Shown: piece after piece, positions 1 to 7,531 of the stretch
Numbering within the stretch: the first letter of the stretch is position 1
How the letters are laid out: each line of letters opens with the position of its first letter
Assembly: GCA_041493205.1 (NCBI GenBank)
Contig: JBGPYM010000045.1
Span: forward strand, 1 to 15,254
Direction: 5' to 3'
Length of the DNA: 15,254 nucleotides
Origin: JBGPYM01 sp041493205
Lineage (GTDB): Bacteria; Bacteroidota; Ignavibacteria; UBA10030; UBA6906
The notes under the pieces: model-generated
Database searches by the model: none
The model's input: the letters and a program-made list of their open reading frames with translations, nothing else
Told to the model about the DNA's origin: nothing
Translations under genes and position numbers: made by a program

Positions 1-2
1 AC

Positions 3-86
3 TCAATCGATGCGCTGAAGAAGCGGATTGCGGCGATCCTCGTTGCCATTGCACAGGAACAGCAAGGGGGGGCTGAACCACCCTGA
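3..86 (+). CDS. C-terminal tail of an unidentified protein (5' partial)
   Basis: A frame open from the left edge encodes about 27 residues and ends at TGA 84-86. The tail reads SIDALKKRIAAILVAIAQEQ followed by a short Gly/Glu/Pro end, an amphipathic helix with a polar terminus, which is a reasonable end for a real protein. The other two plus frames stop earlier (16-18) or give a Cys-rich, unlikely peptide. It sits 40 bases before the next gene on the same strand. The family cannot be named from so little sequence, and a chance open frame cannot be excluded. Confidence 0.35.
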   Translation, partial: SIDALKKRIAAILVAIAQEQQGGAEPP

Positions 87-126
87 ACACTCACCGCCAC
101 AAAGGCCGGAAGGAATTTGGCCGCCG

Positions 127-600
127 ATGAATAGGATCATGATTGCAGTGCCGGTTGTTCTCCTCCTCTGCATCACCGGGCCGATGATCGCCCAGGATAT
201 TCCCCAGAAGCTACTGACCCACGAGTTCATCGTTCCATTTCCCGGGCTCAGGAAGGACAAGATATTCGAGAGGGTGGTCCGGTGGCTGGAAAACAACCTC
301 CGTTCTCCGAAACCGGTCATCGACAAAGAGGATGCGGAGTCCGGGACCATCCTCGGGAACGGAACATCGGAGATGAGAGCTGAGGGTGATTCCGTTGATG
401 TGCATCTGGCTTTCACCATAGCCACGGATGTACGCGACGGGAAGGCGCGATTCAGGTTTCTCGACCTCGAGGTCACCTCGGGGCCGGATGCGGCGTGGGA
501 GACGATGCCGGCGGATACCGTGTGGCACCGGCCGGCGCAAAAGAAATTCGGCGCGGTGGTCGAACGGTTAACGGAGTATGTGAAGACGAGGAAGGATTGA
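127..600 (+). CDS. Secreted DUF4468 (TBP-like fold) protein
   Basis: 157 residues. The N-terminus (MNRIMIAVPVVLLLCITGP, then MIAQD) is a signal peptide with probable cleavage after the Ala-Gln region near residue 22. The mature part has the pattern of DUF4468 'TBP-like fold' proteins of Bacteroidota: an opening FPGLRKDKIFERVVRWLENN helix, then PVIDKEDAESGTILGNG, then alternating strands (VDVHLAFTIAT, ARFRFLDLEV), and a final long helix. An open frame extends upstream to 28, but ATG 127 is preferred because it starts the signal peptide and has GGAAGGA at 108-114 upstream. The function of the family is not known; it is a periplasmic or outer-envelope protein by its signal. The stop overlaps the start of the next gene (TTGA), so the two are probably co-translated. 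The family call is from recalled pattern, not a search. Confidence 0.75.
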   Translation: MNRIMIAVPVVLLLCITGPMIAQDIPQKLLTHEFIVPFPGLRKDKIFERVVRWLENNLRSPKPVIDKEDAESGTILGNGTSEMRAEGDSVDVHLAFTIATDVRDGKARFRFLDLEVTSGPDAAWETMPADTVWHRPAQKKFGAVVERLTEYVKTRKD

Positions 601-1577
601 GCCGCGTTTTCATCGCCATTGCCGCTTCGCTTCTGGTGGCGTCACTGACCGTCGCGCAATCCGCCAAAAACACTCCGCGGAGCGATCCCGGGCCGATCGG
701 GACGTGTGCGGGAAATATGTGGGTGGATCGGACCCTCAACCTGAGAATTGCGGAACCCACCGGGGGGACCATCAGGTCGTGGTTCATTCTGGCGCCGCCC
801 CGGGCCATGTGCACGATCCGTGTTGACGGGACGATACGATACAGGGGAAGATTCGGCAATCTCTTCATGTCGCGGGCGAGCGTCATGTCGAGCGCGACGG
901 GCAACGACGGGTTCACCAGCCGCTACTTTTCGGTCACGAATACGGGACTGGAAAACGGGTATACCGCCGGGCACAATGCGTACTTCGACATACCGTTCTC
1001 TGATTCCGTCAATGTTACGATCGTCGGAGACACTGCGTGGGCGGCATTCTACAACATCTTCTATGAAATCGGGAGGCGCCCCGCCAGCCGTTACAACGAA
1101 TTCTATGCCGTCACGGGGGACAGTCTCGCCGCCGATGCAGCAGAGAATGACACGCTGCTCGCGCTCAGATCCGTCGGGAGAGGCGCATACTGGTCGATGT
1201 ATTACTGGATGCTTTCCGACAGCGCCCGCGAAAACAACCGGGCGTACGAAGAAAGGGATTTCTATTGCGTCTCAGACGGGCGAACCGTTCACCTCTCGAC
1301 GGGAACGGAGGATTACTGCGGGTATTATTACAACTGGGAGAGCGCGGCGGGCCTCGGATCACGCACCGCGGACTTTCACGGCTCGCCGACGTTCGGGAAA
1401 CGAAAAGATAACCGCTACCTGGATGCGTTTTACCGGATTCATGAACTTGACCCGATCCCGTTCGAAAACAACTTCATCTTCTTCTGGGAATCGTGGGGAG
1501 GATGGCCCGGCTACCCGCAGTCCCGTTACTGCCACATCGGCTACACACTGATATACTACCTTGAACATCCTCGGTAG
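597..1577 (+). CDS. Secreted DUF2961 / GH172-type protein
   Basis: 326 residues from TTG 597, which overlaps the preceding stop as TTGA and has GAGG at 588-591 five bases upstream. Longer in-frame starts (from 495) would sit inside the upstream gene and hide the signal peptide, residues 1-20 (SRVFIAIAASLLVASLTVAQ). The mature protein has DUF2961 hallmarks: GGTIRSWFILAP with a TIRVDG strand, a GHNAYFDIPF segment (about 125-134), the STGTEDYCGYYYNW motif (about 234-247) and YRIHELDPIPFENN (about 279-292). DUF2961 proteins form the glycoside hydrolase family GH172, which acts on fructofuranosyl or D-arabinofuranosyl linkages. The Glu in TGTEDY (residue 238) is the obvious acidic catalytic candidate; I could not place a second catalytic acid. 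It is somewhat short and lacks the usual N-terminal Ser-Ser-x-Asp-x-x-Gly-x-Asn block, so activity is uncertain. Pairing with a DUF4468 protein suggests an envelope or glycan role. Confidence 0.72.
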   Translation: MSRVFIAIAASLLVASLTVAQSAKNTPRSDPGPIGTCAGNMWVDRTLNLRIAEPTGGTIRSWFILAPPRAMCTIRVDGTIRYRGRFGNLFMSRASVMSSATGNDGFTSRYFSVTNTGLENGYTAGHNAYFDIPFSDSVNVTIVGDTAWAAFYNIFYEIGRRPASRYNEFYAVTGDSLAADAAENDTLLALRSVGRGAYWSMYYWMLSDSARENNRAYEERDFYCVSDGRTVHLSTGTEDYCGYYYNWESAAGLGSRTADFHGSPTFGKRKDNRYLDAFYRIHELDPIPFENNFIFFWESWGGWPGYPQSRYCHIGYTLIYYLEHPR

Positions 1578-1746
1578 CATCCCATTCCTGGTGTGAACTT
1601 TTTCCCGCACGATGCTCACAACCCGGCTGATGGATCGTCCTGTCCTCTGACGCGCGCGGTTCACTCTGCGAGCCACGGCACGGAATTTTCGGGATGCGTT
1701 TGATGTTCCATGAGCGTATTCTCCACAAGCGGAAAAGGTCGACTTC

Positions 1747-3645
1747 GTGCCTCCACCCAAAGAGAGCGGTTCACCCACCTGGGGTGAACGAATCAAAGCG
1801 TTCCAGTATCTCCCTCCGTTTCTGAAGCTCGTCTGGGAAACCCACCGGGGGTATACGTCGACCCTGCTGGCCCTCCGGCTTGCTCGAGCATTCGTGCCGG
1901 TCTCTGCGCTCTGGGTGGGAAAACTGATCATCGACACGGTCGTCGGAATCCGGGACGGGTCTTCGGATCTGCTCCATCTCTGGCAATATGTCGGGATGGA
2001 ACTTCTGGTAGTGGTGGCGGGGGAAATTCTCGCACGCGCGTCGGCTCTTGTGGAGAGCATGCTCGGCGATCTCTTTTCCAATCTCACCAGCATCCGGCTG
2101 ATGGAGCACGCGGCAACGCTGGATCTTCATCAGTTTGAAGACCCTTCATTCTATGATCAGCTGGAGCGCGCCCGTCGCCAGACGACAAGCCGGATCGGCC
2201 TTCTGGCGCAGCTCCTCTCCATGGGTCAGGATGCCGTGACTCTGGCCACCCTGGCTGTTGCCTTGCTGGTTTACAGCCCCTGGCTGCTTCTGCTCCTTGC
2301 AGTGACGGTCGTCCCGGGCTTCCTCGGAGAGACGCATTTTGCTGCACTGGAATACTCGCTTCTGTTCCGCTACACGCCGGAGAGAAGGCGCCTCGATTAC
2401 CTCCGGTACGTCGGTGCCAGCGATGAAACCGCCAAGGAAGTCCAGCTCTTCGGGCTCGCACCCTGGCTGATCGAGAGGTTCCGCAGAATCTCGAAACGGT
2501 TTTATGACGAGAACCGCCGCCTCTCCATCCGCAAAGGCGTCATAAGCACCGGGCTCGCATTGATTGGTACCGGCGGATATTACGGCGCGTACGTCTCCAT
2601 TCTGTTGCGCGCAGTATCCGGTTCGATATCGCTCGGCACCCTGACCTTCCTCGCGGGTTCCTTTGCGCGAAGCAGGGATCTGATTCAGCGTCTCCTGTTT
2701 GGCGCGAGTGCAATTTATGAGCAGTGCCTCTATCTGAAAGACCTTTTCGGGTTTTTCGCCATGAAACCGACGATTGTTTCCCGCGAGGGCGCGCCGCAAT
2801 TCCCCCGTCCCATCATCGAGGGTTTTGTCTTTGAGGATGTCGGCTTTCAATATCCGGGAAGCGAACGATGGGCCATTCGCCACGTAAATTTCCGGATGAG
2901 GCCCGGCGATCGGATCGCCCTGGTCGGCGAGAACGGCGCGGGAAAGACAACGATCACAAAGCTTATTGCAAGACTCTACGATCCCACTGAAGGCCGTATT
3001 CTGCTCGACGGGACCGACCTGCGCGACTTTGACCTTCAATCACTGCGACGGGCGATCGGGGTTATATTCCAGGACTTTGTGGAGTACGATCTCCATTTCG
3101 ACGAAAATATCGGCGTGGGTGAAATCAGCCTCGTACAGGAGTATCTCGACGCGCGTGAAGAGGTGAAGGAGGATGGGAACACGGCGACGGTGATGGCAGG
3201 GGAGAGCGGGGGCACAGTCCCGGGTACTATCGTCGCGGCAGCAGAGAAGTCACTTGCCTCATCCCTGTTGGGTCGACTTCCGGGCGGCTACCGCCAGATG
3301 CTCGGTCGGCGCTTCGAACATGGTGTCGATCTCTCCGGTGGAGAATGGCAGAAGGTGGCCCTTGGCCGGGCATACATGCGTGATGCGCAGTTGCTGATCC
3401 TCGACGAACCGACGGCGTCACTCGACGCGCGTGCGGAGTATGAGGTCTTCGTCCGGTTCTCGGGACTGGTCGAGGGGAGGATGGCGATGATCATCTCGCA
3501 TCGATTCTCGACGGTGCGTATGGCGGGGCGCATCATTGTGCTGGAGCAAGGACAGGTTGTCGAGGAAGGGAGTCACGATCAGCTCGTCGCGAATGGCAAG
3601 CAGTATGCTGAACTCTTCACGTTGCAGGCCAAAGGATATCGATGA
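1747..3645 (+). CDS. ABC transporter, fused permease and ATPase (exporter type)
   Basis: 632 residues from GTG 1747, with a purine-rich AAAAGG about 8 bases upstream. The N-terminal 330 residues hold hydrophobic segments of an ABC exporter membrane domain (for example VTLATLAVALLVYSPWLLLLLAV). The ATPase domain follows: Walker A GENGAGKTT (394-402), Q-loop VIFQDF (Gln442), signature LSGGE (529-533), Walker B LLILDEP (549-555), D-loop SLDA and H-loop His585. All key residues are present, so it should be an active half-transporter that works as a dimer in the inner membrane. The segment between Q-loop and signature (about 87 residues) is longer than usual and contains a low-complexity Gly/Thr/Glu-rich stretch near residues 475-495. 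Its stop overlaps the next gene's start as ATGA, which ties it to a ring-cleaving dioxygenase. The substrate cannot be read from sequence; export of an aromatic or lipid-like compound is conjecture. Confidence 0.9.
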   Translation: MPPPKESGSPTWGERIKAFQYLPPFLKLVWETHRGYTSTLLALRLARAFVPVSALWVGKLIIDTVVGIRDGSSDLLHLWQYVGMELLVVVAGEILARASALVESMLGDLFSNLTSIRLMEHAATLDLHQFEDPSFYDQLERARRQTTSRIGLLAQLLSMGQDAVTLATLAVALLVYSPWLLLLLAVTVVPGFLGETHFAALEYSLLFRYTPERRRLDYLRYVGASDETAKEVQLFGLAPWLIERFRRISKRFYDENRRLSIRKGVISTGLALIGTGGYYGAYVSILLRAVSGSISLGTLTFLAGSFARSRDLIQRLLFGASAIYEQCLYLKDLFGFFAMKPTIVSREGAPQFPRPIIEGFVFEDVGFQYPGSERWAIRHVNFRMRPGDRIALVGENGAGKTTITKLIARLYDPTEGRILLDGTDLRDFDLQSLRRAIGVIFQDFVEYDLHFDENIGVGEISLVQEYLDAREEVKEDGNTATVMAGESGGTVPGTIVAAAEKSLASSLLGRLPGGYRQMLGRRFEHGVDLSGGEWQKVALGRAYMRDAQLLILDEPTASLDARAEYEVFVRFSGLVEGRMAMIISHRFSTVRMAGRIIVLEQGQVVEEGSHDQLVANGKQYAELFTLQAKGYR

Positions 3646-4586
3646 TCCCCGGAATCCACCATATCACCGCCATAGCATCCGATCCACAGGCGAATATCGA
3701 CTGCTACTGCGGGGTGCTGGGGTTGCGCCTTGTCAAGCTGACCGTGAACTTCGACGACGCGGGGAGCTATCACCTGTACTACGGTGATGGTCTCGGGACG
3801 CCGGGAAGCATCATCACCTTCTTCGCCTGGCCGGGGGCCTCCCGGGGACGGATTGGCGCCCCCCAGGTTTCCGCCATCAGCTTCGGGGTGCCGAAGGGGT
3901 CGCTCGGGTACTGGAAGCAAAGACTCGAAGGTGAGGGGGTGGAACTTCAGTTGGGCGGAAGTCAATCTGGTCGCGAGATACTCTCATTTACGGATCCGGA
4001 CGGACTTCAGCTTGAAGTGGTTGAGTCGCAAGGATCCCGTGGGTCTTCCTGGCCCGACGGCCCTGTCCCTCCGGATAAGGCAATCCTCGGATTCGATGGT
4101 GTGAGCATAATGGAGGAATCTCCCGAAGTGACTGCGAAACTCCTGACGGAGGTAATGGGGTTCAAACCGGATGAGGCAGGGGTGGACCCGCATGGATACC
4201 GGGCAGGCGGTGGAGAGGGCATTGCCTCCCGAGTTGATCTGATCAGCAACAGGGATGCGCGGCGGGGAAGTCTCGGGGCGGGCGTTGTACACCACATTGC
4301 ATTCCGCACTCCCGGAGACGCGGAGCAGTTGCAATGGCGTGAGAAACTTGAGCGCCTCGGCTACCATGTCTCGCCGGTGATGGATCGCATCTATTTTCAC
4401 TCGATCTACTTCCGGGAGCCGGGCGGGGTCCTGTTCGAGATCGCCACCGACACCCCCGGGTTTACGGCGGACCAGAGAGCCGCGGAGCTTGGAACCCGGC
4501 TCATGCTTCCCCCGTGGCTGGAGGATCAACGTCCCGGGTTGGTCCAGGTGTTGCCCCCCGTCAGACTTCCAACATTGGGTCGTTAA
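3642..4586 (+). CDS. MhqO-like ring-cleaving dioxygenase (VOC/glyoxalase fold)
   Basis: 314 residues. ATG 3642 overlaps the ABC gene's TGA (ATGA) and has AAAGGA six bases upstream. Two tandem VOC modules are visible: residues 1-130 begin GIHHITAIASDPQ and include LRLVKLTVNFDD and SYHLYYGD; residues 148-270 begin with a VOC strand, contain GVVHHIAF and end YFREPGGVLFEIATD. This is the layout of the MhqA/MhqE/MhqO family, which in Bacillus is induced by methylhydroquinone and catechol and is linked to quinone detoxification by ring cleavage. Likely divalent-metal ligands are His7, His218 and Glu266, by family analogy. The C-terminal LEDQRPGLVQVLPPV tail is also typical of the group. Cytoplasmic, with no signal peptide. 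Coupling to an exporter suggests a detoxification pair. The subfamily is recognised from pattern; the substrate is unknown. Confidence 0.88.
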   Translation: MIPGIHHITAIASDPQANIDCYCGVLGLRLVKLTVNFDDAGSYHLYYGDGLGTPGSIITFFAWPGASRGRIGAPQVSAISFGVPKGSLGYWKQRLEGEGVELQLGGSQSGREILSFTDPDGLQLEVVESQGSRGSSWPDGPVPPDKAILGFDGVSIMEESPEVTAKLLTEVMGFKPDEAGVDPHGYRAGGGEGIASRVDLISNRDARRGSLGAGVVHHIAFRTPGDAEQLQWREKLERLGYHVSPVMDRIYFHSIYFREPGGVLFEIATDTPGFTADQRAAELGTRLMLPPWLEDQRPGLVQVLPPVRLPTLGR

Positions 4587-4616
4587 CCGGATGTGCGACA
4601 GCGGACGACGACGGGG

Positions 4617-5174
4617 CTATTCATCAAGAATGATGTTCCGCGTGCAACGAAGTACGCCGTCGTCACCGCGCTGTACTTTCATCACCGGCGAGAAGTCTCC
4701 GCGGCCCGAAGCCTTTTGCCGGTCCTTGTCTGAGACGTACGGATCGTCCTCAAACAAAAACTCCTCGATCCATTTCTCCTTCCCGCCGGGATATACCACT
4801 TTTGAGTGGATGTGCGCCGGATTGTGCGAGTTGGGATACGACCCCGGCTTGATGGTCCGGACACTGTATCGTCCATGCGCGTCGGTCGTGAGCCAGCCGC
4901 GGATGCGCGGCTCACGGTTTCCATTGCTGTTCCCAACCGAATAATTTCCCTGCGCGTCGGTGTGGTAGAGGTACAGGCAGACTCCCGCGGCGGGGGTCGT
5001 GCCATCATGATGAAAAACAGTCCCGGAGACGACCAGGGGCACTCCCGGCTCAGTCGGGGAAACGAGCGTTATGGACCATGATGTATCGGCTCCCGAGGCC
5101 TCCGCGATCATGGAGGAATGCCGGATCATCTCTCCAGGCAGGAAAATGAGCAGCAGCAGGGGGAATGTTTTCAT
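4617..5174 (-). CDS. Exported intradiol ring-cleavage dioxygenase-like protein
   Basis: 185 residues. The start ATG (5174-5172) overlaps the TGA of the upstream gene as TGATG and has AGGGGGAA about 6-7 bases before it. An in-frame extension upstream would overlap the redoxin gene and has no family-like sequence. Residues 1-28 look like a signal peptide (KTFPLLLLIFLPG core). The body is the beta-sandwich of the protocatechuate/catechol intradiol dioxygenase family: SGTVFHHDGTTPAAGVCLYLYHTDAQGNY, then DAHGRYSVRTIKPGSYP and PAHIHSKV. The four non-haem Fe(III) ligands of the family (Tyr, Tyr, His, His) can be placed at Tyr78, Tyr113, His121 and His123, so iron binding is plausible. At under 190 residues it is shorter than PcaH or CatA, and like many bacterial stand-alone members it is exported, which is unusual for a catabolic enzyme. 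It is last in an ECF-sigma operon. Confidence 0.85.
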   Translation of the reverse strand: MKTFPLLLLIFLPGEMIRHSSMIAEASGADTSWSITLVSPTEPGVPLVVSGTVFHHDGTTPAAGVCLYLYHTDAQGNYSVGNSNGNREPRIRGWLTTDAHGRYSVRTIKPGSYPNSHNPAHIHSKVVYPGGKEKWIEEFLFEDDPYVSDKDRQKASGRGDFSPVMKVQRGDDGVLRCTRNIILDE

Positions 5175-5779
5175 CAGTCGTTCCCCCTCACTCTCTTGAT
5201 ACTGCATCCGAATATTCTCGTTTCCGAAACTGGTGCGTCGTTTCCGCCAAGCAACGCGTCCAGGGCGACGCGCAGATCCTTCGAAGTGATATTCGTACCG
5301 CGCCCGTCGTCGTCGATCCTTCCATGATAACGGAGTGTGCCTTTTCCGTCGATCAGGAACACTTCCGGCGTGACCTGCGCGCCGTAGGCATCCGCCACCA
5401 CGTTGTTGTAGTCTTTGAGGACCGGGAACCCGAATTTGTGATCCCGGGCGTGCTGCAGGACCTCCGTGGCACTCTCTTCCTCGTTGGAATTGATGCCGAC
5501 GAACGTAACGTGCTTCGGTGCATAGTCGGTACAAAGGTCTGCCATCCGCTGGTTATACCCGTTGGAGGCCGGACAGTGGGTACTTATGAAAATGATTACG
5601 GTGAATCCGTTGTTCCCCGCGCGGTCGAGGGTGAATTCGTTCCCTGTGCCGTCCTTGAGAGAGAACTCGGGCGCCTTCGATCCGGGCCGGAGTTTTGGCT
5701 TCGTGTCGGCAGAGTGGACGATCACGAGTGTCGCCAGGGCGACCATGAGGACGAAAACTGCTAAGCGGCGGACGTTCAT
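5174..5779 (-). CDS. Exported redoxin (AhpC/TSA/thioredoxin-fold) protein
   Basis: 201 residues from ATG 5779, chosen because GGAGGT stands four bases upstream; an upstream in-frame TTG (5806) lacks a ribosome site. Residues 1-23 (NVRRLAVFVLMVALATLVIV core) form a signal peptide or N-terminal anchor. The redoxin domain begins PGSKAPEFSLKDGTGNEFTLD, with the active-site region FISTHCPASNGY (Cys69, CPxS rather than CxxC), the cis-Pro segment QVTPEVFLID (Pro138) and the C-terminal FGCSIKR (Cys192) that recurs in this redoxin subgroup. Cys83 is a third cysteine. A peroxiredoxin-like or thiol-disulfide role in the periplasm is likely, with Cys192 a candidate resolving residue (inference). It lies 31 bases after the anti-sigma gene and overlaps the dioxygenase-like gene by one base. 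Confidence 0.88.
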   Translation of the reverse strand: MNVRRLAVFVLMVALATLVIVHSADTKPKLRPGSKAPEFSLKDGTGNEFTLDRAGNNGFTVIIFISTHCPASNGYNQRMADLCTDYAPKHVTFVGINSNEEESATEVLQHARDHKFGFPVLKDYNNVVADAYGAQVTPEVFLIDGKGTLRYHGRIDDDGRGTNITSKDLRVALDALLGGNDAPVSETRIFGCSIKRVRGND

Positions 5780-5810
5780 GCTACCTCCGTAGAGTGAGGA
5801 CACCAATTAA

Positions 5811-6896
5811 TTATTGTGCAAATTCCCATTCGACAACCGGCCCCAGACCCACGATATCCTGCCAGTCGTTGATCATAGCCCGGTCACCCGCCAGCACACC
5901 GTCCCTGGTAATGTCCTTCGGGGGCAGGAGGAGTTCTGCAAGGCGGTCATACACGGTGGCGCGTTGTTCTCTGCCGACGCGGAACAACAGATGCCAGAGA
6001 GTGATGGCGTCCTCCTCGCGTGCCCCCGCAAGAACGTTGCCCAGCGCGGTCAGAGTGGTATCGCTGAAGTCATAGAGTTCGAGCGCCTTCCGGAAGGATT
6101 CAGGTGCATCGTCCAGAAACGGCGTACCGGGTCCCGAACCCGGGCGGGTGAAGCACGACATGCCGGCGGGGACGATTGCGCGGCGGCCGCGCAGTTCGAA
6201 AGCGACATACCCGGCGGCTACTTCCAGGATCCCCGTACCGTCTTCGGAAACGCGAAGCGCATACGAGCATCCGAGATCGACCGCGAGCGCAGAGGGGGTC
6301 TCGACGAAGAAGAGTCGCGGCGGGGAGGAGACAGTAGCGTGTATTTCACCCTTTTCGAGCGACAAGCGGTAGTCGGTGTCGGTCGCTTCGACGAGACGAA
6401 TGCGTGTGTTGGGCCCGACGTCGACGTGTCCGATCGATCCGACCTCTATCTCTGCCCTGGACGACCCATCGGTTTCAAGCAGTTCCCCAATATGGATATG
6501 CGCACCCTTCTCGATGCGGGTCGCACCGATAAGCGGATTTCCTTCGACAGGTATCACCTGCCAGGAGGGGCGGCTCTCCAATGCTGCCTGGCGGAAGATG
6601 GACCAGCCGATGACCCCCAGAACGACCACCGCGGCAATTCCAAGGGACCACCGTACAACCATCGACCGGTGCGGCGTTCGGATTCTCGATTCGATCGCTG
6701 GCCACAGGTCGTGCGGCGGCTCGATCCGCTTCGGTAGCAATCCGGCGTCGGTCTGGATTTTCCGGAGCTGCTGAAGTTCAAGCGTGCAGGGGGAGCAGGA
6801 ACGAAGGTGCTCATCGATGGAGAGCCGTTCCTCGGTGGTAAGGGATCCATCGAGATAATCCTGCAACAGGCCCAGGATATGGTTGTCGCCGGTCAT
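5811..6896 (-). CDS. Anti-sigma factor with zf-HC2 and FecR-like domains
   Basis: 361 residues. The start ATG (6896-6894) overlaps the sigma factor's stop as ATGA. Residues 1-45 are an anti-sigma zinc-finger domain with the His30-x3-Cys34-x2-Cys37 signature (HLRSCSPC). A single transmembrane helix follows near 81-101 (VVRWSLGIAAVVVLGVIGW). The periplasmic part, about 115-240, resembles a FecR domain (GNPLIGATRIEKGAHIHIGE, then VGPNTRIRLVE, SLEKGEIHATV and LEVAAGYVAFE). The last 120 residues (from about 250) are helical and not assigned; their LYDFSDTTLTALGNVLAGAR segment looks like a sensing or interaction region. It should hold the ECF sigma factor at the inner membrane until an envelope signal releases it. 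It lies 31 bases before the redoxin gene. The FecR call rests on pattern only; the zinc-finger and TM calls are firm. Confidence 0.9.
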   Translation of the reverse strand: MTGDNHILGLLQDYLDGSLTTEERLSIDEHLRSCSPCTLELQQLRKIQTDAGLLPKRIEPPHDLWPAIESRIRTPHRSMVVRWSLGIAAVVVLGVIGWSIFRQAALESRPSWQVIPVEGNPLIGATRIEKGAHIHIGELLETDGSSRAEIEVGSIGHVDVGPNTRIRLVEATDTDYRLSLEKGEIHATVSSPPRLFFVETPSALAVDLGCSYALRVSEDGTGILEVAAGYVAFELRGRRAIVPAGMSCFTRPGSGPGTPFLDDAPESFRKALELYDFSDTTLTALGNVLAGAREEDAITLWHLLFRVGREQRATVYDRLAELLLPPKDITRDGVLAGDRAMINDWQDIVGLGPVVEWEFAQ

Positions 6897-7420
6897 GTCA
6901 GGATCTCCCTCAGCCGTGCGCGGGCCCGGTGCAACTGCGTTTTCGAGGTTCCGGAAGCGATGTTCATCATGACCGCAATTTCATCGTGCTGGTATCCTTC
7001 GATCTCATGGAGAATGAAAACGGCCCGTGACTGCGCAGGGAGGAGGCTGACCGCATGTTCGAGGTCAATCGCTGTCAGATGCGACGCTTCGCCACCCTCT
7101 CGGACGGGCTCGCTGATCTCTTCGGATGATCCAATACGCGCAAGACGCCTCCGGTCCGTGCGAATATGGACAAGTGCAGCATTGACCGCGATCCGGTGTA
7201 CCCATGATGAAAACGCACTCTCTCCGCGGAATTCACCCAATCTGTTCCAGGCAAGGACAAAAGTCTCCTGTGTGAGTTCTTCTGCGAGCCGGGCATTTGC
7301 GACCATTCGCAGACAGAGCGCGTAGACCCGCCCTGTATGGGAGCGATAGAGTACTTCGAAAGCGGCGATATCACCCGCTTGTGCGCGATGCACCACGCCG
7401 GCCTCGCCCCCTGCCATCAT
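6893..7420 (-). CDS. ECF RNA polymerase sigma factor
   Basis: 175 residues from ATG 7420 (or 174 from the adjacent ATG 7417). Both follow GGGAG at close spacing (3 and 6 bases), so 7417 is equally possible. An upstream in-frame ATG at 7483 lies at the predicted transcription start and has no ribosome site, so it was not used. Region 2 is clear (GDIAAFEVLYRSHTGRVYAL, then ARLAEELTQETFVLAW and FSSWVHRIAVN), and region 4 is the helix-turn-helix LLPAQSRAVFILHEIEGYQHDEIAVMM with a final KTQLHRARARLRE. It has no extra domains. It sits first in an operon with its anti-sigma factor (ATGA overlap), the usual arrangement for signal-released ECF pairs. The upstream ECF-type promoter suggests it drives its own operon. 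Confidence 0.94.
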   Translation of the reverse strand: MMAGGEAGVVHRAQAGDIAAFEVLYRSHTGRVYALCLRMVANARLAEELTQETFVLAWNRLGEFRGESAFSSWVHRIAVNAALVHIRTDRRRLARIGSSEEISEPVREGGEASHLTAIDLEHAVSLLPAQSRAVFILHEIEGYQHDEIAVMMNIASGTSKTQLHRARARLREILT

Positions 7421-7486
7421 TGTCTCCCGAGCGGGTGTCCCGTCCACGCGTTTTCGAAGTATGTCCTGAGAGCGGTCTCGCATATA

Positions 7487-7515
7487 GGATGCCGGTCAGC
7501 CCGGATAGGTTGACA
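7487..7515 (-). promoter_or_regulatory. Candidate ECF-type autoregulatory promoter
   Basis: On the minus strand TGTCAACC (7515-7508) is followed by TATCCGGG and then GGCATCC (7493-7487) and TATAT. An AAC-containing -35 box and a CGTC-like -10 box about 16-17 bases apart is the general ECF promoter layout, and the downstream gene is an ECF sigma factor. Transcription would begin near 7480, leaving a leader of about 60 bases before ATG 7420/7417. The -10 reads CATCC rather than CGTC, so this is a good but not perfect match. Confidence 0.55.
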
Positions 7516-7531
7516 CGGCCCTGAGCGTCTG

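Noticed and set aside
1616..1640. ECF-like boxes (CACAACC, then CGTCC) upstream of the ABC transporter
   Set aside because: The spacing is about 3-4 bases too short compared with the site at 7487-7515, so a chance match is more likely.
4556..4616. CCCCGTC / GACGGGG inverted arms around the convergent stops at 4586/4617
   Set aside because: The arms are 47 bases apart with no supporting pairing between them and no T-run; not convincing as a terminator.
5814..6737. Plus-strand open frame of 307 residues opposite the anti-sigma gene
   Set aside because: No domain pattern and no ribosome site; the minus strand has an unambiguous zinc-finger/TM/FecR protein.
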